From Steromphala cineraria (taxonomy: Eukaryota > Mollusca > Gastropoda > Trochida > Trochidae): 64,000 nucleotides of DNA. Position numbers and translations under genes: made by a program. Of this stretch, positions 55,701 to 64,000 are shown one piece after another (positions within the stretch are counted from its first letter, which is position 1; each line of letters begins with the position of its first letter). Below the pieces are notes generated by a model. The model was given only the letters and a program-made list of their open reading frames with translations, ran no database searches and was not told where the DNA came from. Where the stretch lies: positions 4,484,001 through 4,548,000 of the forward strand of contig OU744737.1 in assembly GCA_916613615.1 (NCBI GenBank), in the 5' to 3' direction.

Positions 55701-56789
55701 GACTCACTCAGCCCAATTGAGGATAGCATTCGATATGTTCATCACAGAAAATTATTAAAGCAAGTAATTACAAATTTCATTCGGGAATGAATGCATGATA
55801 TCAATGTTATAGGTGAACGAGAGATATTGAAACTAACGTTTGTTAAATGAAACAGATGTTTACTTTAACTGCCGAACATAAGTGAACGGACAAATTCCAT
55901 TTTTAAATGTTAACTTTACATAAACTAAAAACTCTTTTTTAAAAGAAGATGTAAATTATCGAGCCATCTTGTAGATATATGGAAGTGTTTATAAACAATT
56001 CCATGTACACATCATCAAAAAACTCTAAACTCCCGACATTGATTTTTATTTATTTTCTTAATCGTCAAGCATTTTTTTTGGTAATTCTAAAAACGTTAAA
56101 TTAACAGAAATGACAAGATTTTCTTTTTAAAAAAACCTTCTAAATTGAAAATATGCTTCTTCCTTCTTCAGCTTTAATGAGATTTATTTGAGATATATTT
56201 AATGTAATGATGAAGAATTCATTCCATAAGATAAATCCTATTTAAATATATTACATATTTGCAACTTATTGATTTCCAGTAAGTCGAATGTTCAGCTCCG
56301 TTCCCCTCTGCGCTAAGTCTGCTTGGATTAATTGCACTTTTAGTAGAATTTTTTTTTCATCTTCTTAAGAAAATTATAATTAATAGATTGACAAAGCATT
56401 AGATTAGTAACATTTATATTAGAAGTATATAAAGTATTGGGTTGTATTTCAGGTAAAATTGTAGGGAAGCACAAGCATTTACATGGAACATGATGTCCGG
56501 ACCCAAATTTCTCGATAGCTGCATCCAAAACGTTTGTTCACACACGTCTCTTAGTGCAAAAAAAACTTACGGTGTTTTAAAGCATCGTGACATCGTTAAC
56601 AAGACACTAATTATGATTGTAACTTCAGAAGTGATAATATAATACATGTCAAACTTTTAGCATTTCACGCAATTCGTATAATACTTTAAAACGCCATTGT
56701 CAAACTAGCTACAATATAGCTATTGAGAAAAAAATACATCACTCAGTCAAAATATCTTTTGTAGAAAGTTTGATATCATATTTGCAAGT
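55701..56789. other. no feature seen
   Basis: AT-rich; no gene, RNA or ordered repeat recognised. Confidence 0.4.
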
Positions 56790-57153
56790 TTAAAGGGGCA
56801 GTAGCACGTTTTTAGTGGAAATATAAGGTGATGTCAGGGAAATGAAAATAAATGGTTCCGATTGAAAGACAATGTATTTAAACTAAATGGAGCAGTAATA
56901 ATTCAAACATATAATGTAAAGTTTAGCCGTGCGATACCTTATTCTTTCGAAAATGAATAAAAGGTGTTCACACAAAAATGGCCGCCAATGGATTTTATGT
57001 GAATCTTCAAACTTTGTCCTCTGACTATGGATGATTGGCTTGTGCAATGAGATTTTTGACACTATCAAAATAATACATTAAGCATTAGGAAACAATTATC
57101 GGTGAAGATTTCAAAATATAAAATCATCAAAAAACGTGCTACTGCCCCTTTAA
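56790..57153. mobile_element. MITE-1, full copy
   Basis: TTAA-AGGGGCAGTAGCACG ... CGTGCTACTGCCCCT-TTAA, in the opposite orientation to 43418-43781 (the AAAATGGCCGCCAATGG core is on the plus strand here). Confidence 0.9.
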
Positions 57154-58231
57154 TCAACAATAAAATATTTGATTCGACGTCAAGAGTACATTACCCACTG
57201 CAACAGTGCCTTAGCTTTTAACGAACCCGCTTTCGGTGACATCATCATTATGTGTGTAGGCTTAACACCAGGTCGGATGGGTATCAACAAGTGCCTGATT
57301 TAAAAAAAAAACGGCTTTCAAGCGTATATTCAGGAACCGGAAATTGTGAGATGGCCACACTTGATTCGCCTTCATGTTGACATGCCGGGGCTTACGTTTC
57401 GGTCATTTTGGTAAACTGTCTCCTATATAATGAATTTTGGTCCGATCTTCTCATGCAAAATATGGCTAAAAATACCTCGAATACAGTTAAAAAACTTTTA
57501 GATATAAAATATTGCAGTTTGAATATGGGTCTTTAATCATTCAATGTCGAGAAAAGTAGCTTATTTTTGGTTCGATGAAAATATTTTTTCCCATTGATAT
57601 TTTTATATTTTGAACCTATTGACATCAGTTCTAAAGTAACTTTTGAATCCTTTATTATCCATTTTTTAACAGTCCAGTGCTTTTCATCAATGCGCATGAA
57701 GATATTACATGAAAAACAGGAAAGACAAGTTACTTTGACCCTGTTCACAAAGTTCGGCAACAATTATCATAACACAGTACCTAAATGATGGCGTTCTGAA
57801 TGGATGCATTACAGTAAGCACTTACATTCGTTATCATTATTAATTTGTTTGTACAGGTTTTCTATTTATAAATCTAAATACCTCATTAGCATAATAATTA
57901 CTGTTTTTATGCAGAATAATTGTAGTCAAACCTCGGTGACGCAAGGTTATAGCGTGGGAATACAAAACTGAAATTGTACCTTTGATGTGAAAATGCCCTG
58001 GTTAAACTCGTTTTAATGTCTAAGGTAAGAATAATTGCTTATGACTTCAACTAGGTCAGTAGTGTGCTTCACTAAAAGTCTAATGATTCAGTCAACCCAA
58101 ACATAAATTACCAACTTCAAAAGTTAAGATTCGAGGCATCGATTTGATTGTGCGTGCTTACCTCAGCTTGTACACTTATGAACTTAATAACTATAATAGC
58201 ACGAGTAAACAGTAAACACGTTATTATGATC
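57154..58231. other. no supported gene
   Basis: Short ORFs only. A pogo-type left-end trace lies near 57933. Otherwise nothing recognised. Confidence 0.4.
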
Positions 58232-58513
58232 TTAAAGGGGCAGTAGCACGTTTTTTGATAATTTTATATTTTCAATTTTTCACTAATAATTTTAAATGCT
58301 AAATGTATTGTTTGACAGTGTCAACAATCTCATTACACAAGCCAATCATCCACAGTCAGAGGACAAAGTATGGAGATTCACATACAATCCATATATTTGA
58401 ATTATTACTGGTCCATTTAATTTAAATACATTGTCTTTCAATTGGAACCATTAATTTTCATTATCCTGACATCAACTTATATTCACCCTAAAAACGTGCT
58501 GCTGTCCCTTTAA
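58232..58513. mobile_element. MITE-1, internally deleted copy
   Basis: Both TTAA-flanked termini are present, but the GGCGGCCATTTTGTG core and neighbouring ~80 bp are missing (CATACAATCC is joined to ATATATTTGAATTATTACTG). Confidence 0.88.
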
Positions 58514-58766
58514 ATATGGTTGCGATACAAACAGTACATGAAATGTACAGCAGGCCCTGTTGCCATTTTGGGAGGATGTGAACAAAAGAAAAAGATTGTT
58601 ACTTTGGCAACTTGGTAAAGATTTTTTTACATGTTTGCCTCTATCAATTTTTAACAGTAACAATTTGTATAAAATCACTATAAGCGTAGTCATCAAAATT
58701 AAATGTTTCCGTTTAAGTCAAGCATTTGCTAGGACGGGAAAGTAGTGATTTGTTACCAGTGCAGGT

Positions 58767-59127
58767 TTAAAGGGGCAGTAGCACGTTTTTAGGGGGAATA
58801 TAAGGTGATGTCAGAAAAATGAAAATAAATGGTTCCAATTGATAGACAGTGTATTTAAACTAAATGGAGCAATAATAATTCAAATATATAACGTAAAGTT
58901 TAGCCATGCGTGTGCTGTTTCTTACACAAAATGAATTAAAGGTGTTCACACAAAATGGCCGCCAATGAATTTTATGCGAATGATCATACTCTGTCCTCTA
59001 TGGATGATTGGCTTGTGTAATGAGATTTTTAACACTGTCAAAATAATACATTTAGGATGAACTTACAATTATCAGTGACAATTTTAAAAAAATAAAATAA
59101 TCAAAAAACGTGCTACTGCCCTTTTAA
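58767..59127. mobile_element. MITE-1, full copy between ~58-bp direct repeats
   Basis: TTAA-AGGGGCAGTAGCACG ... CGTGCTACTGCCC-TTTTAA. AAGTCAAGCATTTGCTAGG...TTGTTACCAGTGCAG occurs before it (58716-58764) and after it (59127-59184). Confidence 0.9.
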
Positions 59128-59482
59128 AGTCAAGCATTTTGCTAGGGAATTAGGGCTAAGTATTCACTTGTTACCAGTGCAGTTTTAAGTACGATAAGAC
59201 ATACTAAATCAGCTTTTGCAACAGTACGTCAAACAGGACGTTTGCGGCATTAGATTGTGACGTCAAAAGGAATGCATGTACATGTAGTTTGGTTTCATAT
59301 TTTTCTCCTTTCATCGACAAATGGCTGCATGTATTTGAGAGCTGTCTTTCAATCAGAATTACCGCAATACCATTTTGTAATTGAATAAGAATAAACATTG
59401 TGTTAAGATGGAATAGCCAATCGTTTTTCAAAGCAAGGCACTGTTTTTCACATTCGTTGCACCGTTGAATGGCTTCACTTTC

Positions 59483-59795
59483 TTGAGCACAGTGGGGTAG
59501 TGGTTAGCATGCTGGCCTCTCACGCCCGGAGACCCGGGTTCGAATCCCGGTGACGATTCCAAAACATTTTCACCTGAGTCCCGGTGTTCCCTTTGGCAAG
59601 GCACTTCATCCACATTTCTCTGTCACCAAGCTGTTATAATTAGTACCCGGAAACAGGATGTACTGACCAATATGGTCTTGACCAGCGCTTAGTATCAGCT
59701 GTGAAATTACCCTCCTTCAGGGTAAGGGTATGTAGAGCTTTGAAAATGTCTTACGATGTTGAAAGGCGCCATAAAATATCCACATTGTAATTATT
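59483..59795 (+). mobile_element. tRNA-Glu-derived SINE, near full length
   Basis: Head GTAGTGGTTAGCATGC...GGGTTCGAATCCC, body GGCAAGGCACTTCATCC and CTTCAGGGTAAGGG, tail GAAAGGCGCCATAAAATATC. It matches 18003-18342 over its length and its acceptor strands likewise do not pair. Confidence 0.85.
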
Positions 59796-59991
59796 ACTCA
59801 TTGTTGGTGAGTTCTCCCTTATTCAATTGCAAGTTAGATTATCATTTAAATGTAACATGTTTCATCTGAGTTGTAATCATGTATACTAATAACATACATT
59901 GTAGGTATTTAATGGAATATAACCTCTTAAATTTCGTTTCCATAAACACTATGGATAGCATCAGCATATTTAAATTACCCTAATGTTTATA

Positions 59992-60310
59992 AACTGAACG
60001 CCAAAAGAAATGTTACACCTCTTTGAATTTGAATATCATAAAAAGTTACGTGTTCAGAGGAATTTGCTTTGTTGTGTTGTAACACTCTATCAGTTTAGTA
60101 CTTTGTGCTAAAATATCAGACCTGTAACTTTGATGGTAAATAACTAATCATCAGTTCTTCATGGGTGCATTCATTATCAAAGAAAATAAAGTCAGTTTGG
60201 TTAATTTTTACAATTTTCACTTCAATTATTTCATGATCGGAAATAGGACAATTGACCCCACCCACAAAGAACTGTACGAAGAGGTGTAACATTTCTTTTG
60301 GCGTTCAGTT
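59992..60310. mobile_element. MITE-3 (TA duplication, 33-bp termini)
   Basis: AACTGAACGCCAAAAGAAAT... and its complement form near-perfect 32-33-bp inverted termini, flanked by TA (59990-59991, 60311-60312). The interior is non-coding. Tc1/mariner-type ends are suggested. Confidence 0.88.
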
Positions 60311-60539
60311 TAGTATTGTAAAACTGCTTTCTCATATTAAAAGGGGAGGTTTTGGAGGGAAACAAAATGACCTCTTAATAAGAAAAAAAATTTGCAATGC
60401 GATCAATTTTAAACAACAAAAGTGGGTCTTATAACGTACGCTTCAATCTGCGCAAATCCGTTTTCCTGAACGCAAACTGTTAACATGTTCACATTAAATT
60501 GCGGTCTGTATCCAACTTGATAATTTCCTTGCCTACTCC

Positions 60540-61734
60540 ATCCTGTCTCAGGGTAAAACGTATACGCTGACGCTCCACTTTCATACCCTGGGTGAAGACC
60601 CTACTAAAAGCTGCGCGTTGTGACCTCTGACCTATGAACTATCTAATTATACTCAACCAATGACAGCGTCTGAAAGGCGAGTCGGTATTAGCAAAAACTG
60701 CATTGCTAAGAACGCCTTTGTGCTTTGTCTTACTTTAAAACAAATGATCATTTATGAATCAAGACAACACTGAAGCTAATAGAAACGACATATCAACTCC
60801 GACAATTATTTTAAAATTTTTTTGTCAACGATATTAAAAGTTGTCAATAAAACATCATATGTTTGATTATAATATTACACGTTTTAAGATCACTCTATAT
60901 AATGTTCCATATAATGTTCCAAAAGAAACTGTGGTTTCAACCAAGCAAAAGTTGTAAACGATATTTTTTTTTTTAAACATTTTTAAAAAATCCCACGGTA
61001 GCGCAGATGAGAAGGGTTCCATCAAAACTAAAAAGGTTAAAATAAAATCATATTTTCAAAAACAACATCCAGTGAATAGACACCTAATTTATACCAAACA
61101 CATTGTCTCGTATCAATATGAATATTGCAAAAAAGAAATGAAAACTAATCGGTCCTTCCTAAGATGTAAATGTAAGTATATGGTTTGTGATGTTTTTTCT
61201 ACCACCTCTAAACAGTGAAATGTACATTGCACGTGAATCTCGCTTACCTGGCTGTTTGCCTCACTACACCCTTGCCACAAAGCGTGAAATATTTAAATAG
61301 AGATGGTTTCTTAAACAACATTATTTTGTTTATTGTTGATGAATAAAATATTCAACAATTGTCCTATTCAACATGTCTTTCTATTAACTTTTGTGTTGTT
61401 TTAATCTTTTTACGTTAATTTGCTTAAGGGTTAGATCACATTTCATGGGGGTAGGCCTACATGTGTGAATCATTACGGAATTTCCAAAATTAACCGCAAA
61501 TATTTTAATAGAATATGAACTTCATTTGAATGTAAGATCATATTGTTGCAAAGACTGTAAGTCAAATGTTGTTTATAAGGCATTCCGTGATTGGCTGAAA
61601 TTTTATCGCGAACCATCGCGATAAAACTATATCATTGGCTGGATCAGAGGTCACCACGCGCAGCTTTCAGTGGGGTTTTCACCCAGGGTATGAAAGTGGA
61701 GCGTCAGTGTATACGTTTTACCCTGAGACAGGAT
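60540..61734. mobile_element. candidate Mutator-like non-autonomous element (long TIRs, 10-bp TSD)
   Basis: Termini of about 91 bp (60540-60630: ATCCTGTCTCAGGGTAAAAC ... GACCTCTGA; complement at 61644-61734) match with about eight differences. TGCCTACTCC occurs at 60530-60539 and 61736-61745, a 10-bp direct duplication. Long TIRs with 9-10-bp duplications are the hallmark of Mutator-like elements. The ~1-kb interior has no transposase. It lies inside the left target-site duplication of the LINE at 61761. Confidence 0.8.
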
Positions 61735-61760
61735 GTGCCTACTCCAGTTTATAGGGGTTA

Positions 61761-62150
61761 AGACAGGGAGGTGGCGTGGAATCCCAAAGGAGGAGAGGAC
61801 ATGCCACCTCTGTGACTCACCGGCGGTTGCTGACGAAATGCACTATTTATTTAGATGTCATGCCTTAAGTAGTCTTAGAGCTAAGTTTATACCAGTTTAT
61901 TATTCAAATTGGCCAAACCACCACAAACTTAATTTACTCCTTAAAAGTAACAAATTTCGAATTTTAAAGAACATATCTCTCTTAATCAAATGCATTTTTT
62001 CACATATGTAATAGTGTATATGCTGTTGTATGTTATTCTTTATGTTATGCATGCGCAATCCGCATCTTTATTTCTCTACATGTAAAATTGCTCATGTACC
62101 ACCGTGAGTGGTTTTAGAGAATAAAGAATCTTGAATCTTGAATCTTGATA
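61761..62150 (+). mobile_element. 5'-truncated LINE with C-terminal ORF2 fragment and AATCTTG tail
   Basis: It encodes TGRWRGIPKEERTCHLCDSP and AVADEMHYLFRCHALSSLRA, related to 40401-40829. It ends ACCACCGTGAGTGGTTTTAG, AATAAAG and three AATCTTG units. A ~39-bp target-site duplication flanks it: the right copy at 62144-62182; the left copy now split (60516-60539 and 61746-61760). Confidence 0.85.
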
Positions 62151-62295
62151 ATTTCATTGCCGACTCCAGTTTATAGGGGTTAGCTATGACAGGTTTGACT
62201 CTCTGAAGGTAATAATTTGACATAACCTATTATGTGTCAAGTAGATTTTTATGAAAAAGTATTTCGTTAAAAAACATGCTACTGTCCCTTTTATA

Positions 62296-62520
62296 AACTA
62301 AAATCCAAAAGAAACGTCCCCTTTTGTTTTTTCACACACATCAAAAATCACGAAAGATAATTAAAAAATGACACCATTCTTATATATGCCAAGACACTAT
62401 CTGAAGAAACACATCGCTTAAACGCACAAAATGCAGTGGTAAGGTACGTTTTGTTATATTTTTTGTTCTATTGAGAATCGAGATTCAAATATAGAGGGGA
62501 CGTTTCTTTTGGATTTTAGT
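62296..62520. mobile_element. MITE-3-related element (TA flanks, ACTAAAATCC termini)
   Basis: AACTAAAATCCAAAAGAAAC ... GTTTCTTTTGGATTTTAGT, with TA nearby on both sides. The CCAAAAGAAA motif is shared with 59992-60310. It sits at the broken left edge of a MITE-1 fragment. Confidence 0.8.
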
Positions 62521-62521
62521 A

Positions 62522-62680
62522 TATTTTCAATTTTTCACTGGTAATCATAAGTAAATGCTATATGTATTATTTTGATAGAGTAATACATCTAATTAAACAA
62601 ACCAATCATCCATAATCAGAGAACAAATTATAACGACATCACCTTATATTCCCCCTAAAGACGGGCTACTGCCCCTTTAA
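62522..62680. mobile_element. MITE-1, right-part fragment
   Basis: TATTTTCAATTTTTCACTGG to GGGCTACTGCCCCTTTAA; the core is deleted. An inverted terminus (ACATGCTACTGTCCCTTTTA) lies at 62273-62293 on the other side of the MITE-3-related insertion. Confidence 0.75.
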
Positions 62681-62961
62681 GACCGGCAACATTAAGAATA
62701 TTATCTGGACCTAATAGTTACAACAGGTATATGATGGTTGAAAATGTGACAAGGCATATTGTTTGATAAGGACAAAGCGGTTCAATGAAAAATTGTAAAA
62801 TCATATTTTATATAACTTATAAACTGATCAATAGAACTTGTTAATTACGTCAACGCATTTTCGGTCTGAAACGTTCATAAAATCTGGCCATCCAGCTCAA
62901 CGGTTCCATGTGACAAATACTGTCCCACTATGATGGTTAAAACATATTTTATTCATGAAAA

Positions 62962-63107
62962 TATGAAACAGATTGGCAAACAAGCCAGAGGCTTATATTA
63001 ATGCCGTTCCGATACAAATGTGATGATTCAAATATGAAACGGATTGGCAAACAATTAAGCCAGAGGCTTATATTAATGCCGTTCCGATACAAATGTGATG
63101 ATTCAAC
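62962..63107 (+). repeat. two-copy ~74-bp tandem duplication
   Basis: ATGAAAC.GATTGGCAAACAA ... ATTAATGCCGTTCCGATACA ... GTGATGATTCAA occurs twice, differing by a five-base insertion and one substitution. A recent duplication at the 3' side of the LINE fragment. Confidence 0.9.
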
Positions 63108-63546
63108 CAAAGGACATTCTGATGACATGAACTGCGATAATACAATCAAGAAACACAATTAACAATAAAAATAGCAATTTCATTTCAATGAGTTTGGGGA
63201 AAACCAGTAAATAATGAGATGTGTCTTCTCGGTTAGCGCCGCATGAACAGGTAGGATCGTCTGAAATATGCCTTTCATATTTATGAAAATTTAGATCACT
63301 ACAGCCTAAACGAAGCCTACAGTGCATAATTTGACAAAATCGGCTACCGTAATTCAAATAAAATCTAAATGAGTGTCCTAACTGAGGGGTAATTCTTTCA
63401 GTGTAGACTTTTTGAGATTCCAAGTTTGTTATGTCATTTGGTAAAGCATTCCAAAGATCCATTGTACTTGGTAAAAAAGACTTTGCATAAGCAGATGTTT
63501 TTACTTGAAGATTCAGTAATTTTGATGAATTCCTCAAATGATACAC
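63103..63546 (-). pseudogene. LINE ORF2 C-terminal fragment (CR1/L2-like)
   Basis: The minus strand reads YHLRNSSKLL, KSFLPSTMDLWNALPNDITN, MHCRLRLGCSDLNFHKYERH and ISDDPTCSCGANREDTSHYL. This is the usual end of a CR1/L2-class protein with C-x-C...H. It differs from the families at 40401 and 52203, so a third LINE lineage is present. The last ~20 codons run into the tandem duplication. Confidence 0.8.
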
Positions 63547-64000
63547 TATGATAGCACCAGCTCACATCTATCAATGGCCATTGTGACTTTCAAGAAAAAG
63601 ATATTTTGGTATAGGTACAATTTTGTTAGTTTTGTCAGCGTATGAGTTTATGATTGATATCAGCATTTTCAATGATATAAAACAAAACCAAAATTAATTT
63701 TTAATCGTAAATAAATAAGCAACCAATTCTGGTACCAACAGGCCAAAAGATTCCAACTCTATTCGAAGAGATGCAGTGCTTTCCTAAAATTTTCCAAAAC
63801 AATATCATTGTCATTTTCTCAGATTAGAATGTGTTTGATCGATTGCGGGGAAACTAGATATTCCATTCCTTCACAGGCCCCACAAAGTGAGAAACAGTGT
63901 CGGTTTTTAAAAACATGCGTGAATATATACAAATTCTAGAAAACTTTACTTCATCAGACTTTTATTTGTTCCTTTTCGGAACAAATTATTCAATATTGTC
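63547..64000. other. no supported feature up to the window edge
   Basis: AT-rich sequence; it may contain more decayed LINE upstream of the 63103-63546 fragment, but no motif could be confirmed. Confidence 0.35.

Noticed and set aside
59483..59560. Functional tRNA-Glu (CTC) gene; same for 18262-18336
   Set aside because: The anticodon and T arms look good, but the acceptor strands do not pair and a shared SINE body follows both copies.
62265..62294. Left half of the MITE-1 interrupted at 62296
   Set aside because: The terminus here is in the orientation of a right end, so it does not simply continue into 62522; a rearrangement or a separate fragment is more likely.

Overview
This is eukaryotic, AT-rich, repeat-dense DNA from a marine invertebrate, most likely a mollusc. 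That assignment is an inference from three things: intron signals, the mixture of Penelope-like, Ty3/gypsy, CR1-like LINE, tRNA-SINE and MITE remnants, and a domain combination (vWA plus papain-like) that I associate with molluscs. Nothing in the window names the species.

Two genes look real. (1) 26452-28470 (+) is one 672-codon ORF with an N-terminal von Willebrand A (MIDAS) domain and a C-terminal papain-like domain with Cys, His and Asn in place. Its stop codon lies in the first unit of a 4.5-kb, ~60-copy, 75-bp tandem array (about 28466-33016). (2) 47271-47483 (+) encodes a 70-residue secreted, cationic, four-cysteine peptide. It has a TATA box, a duplicated promoter-like unit upstream and an intron in its 3' UTR. 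A third, uncertain, multi-exon gene lies at 2384-3267; it has a tandemly duplicated 52-nt exon and a terminal exon partly made of a MITE terminus.

Layout. 1-7.1 kb: dispersed repeats (called Rep-A and Rep-B here), nested MITEs, the duplicated-exon locus, and a Harbinger-type Myb-like exon. 7.1-11.1 kb: head-to-head Penelope-like fragments joined to a decayed Ty3/gypsy element. 11-26 kb: MITEs, foldbacks, an AGGTCA-rich repeat field, a tRNA-Glu-derived SINE and long G tracts. 26.4-33 kb: the vWA-papain gene and its satellite. 33-47 kb: gypsy 3' end, two LINE remnants in opposite orientation between ~245-bp direct repeats, foldbacks. 47-48.3 kb: the secreted-peptide gene. 48.3-64 kb: MITE clusters, a three-level nested insertion, LINE and SINE copies with matching 3' tails, and a candidate Mutator-like element inside the target-site duplication of an older LINE.

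Most of the window is therefore a record of transposition. At least eight copies of one MITE (TTAA-AGGGGCAG...CTGCCCCT-TTAA, called MITE-1 here) and at least seven of another (CATTCTCTCC termini, called MITE-2) allow insertions to be ordered by nesting. Family names Rep-A, Rep-B and MITE-1 to MITE-3 are mine. Element boundaries were read by eye and may be off by several bases.
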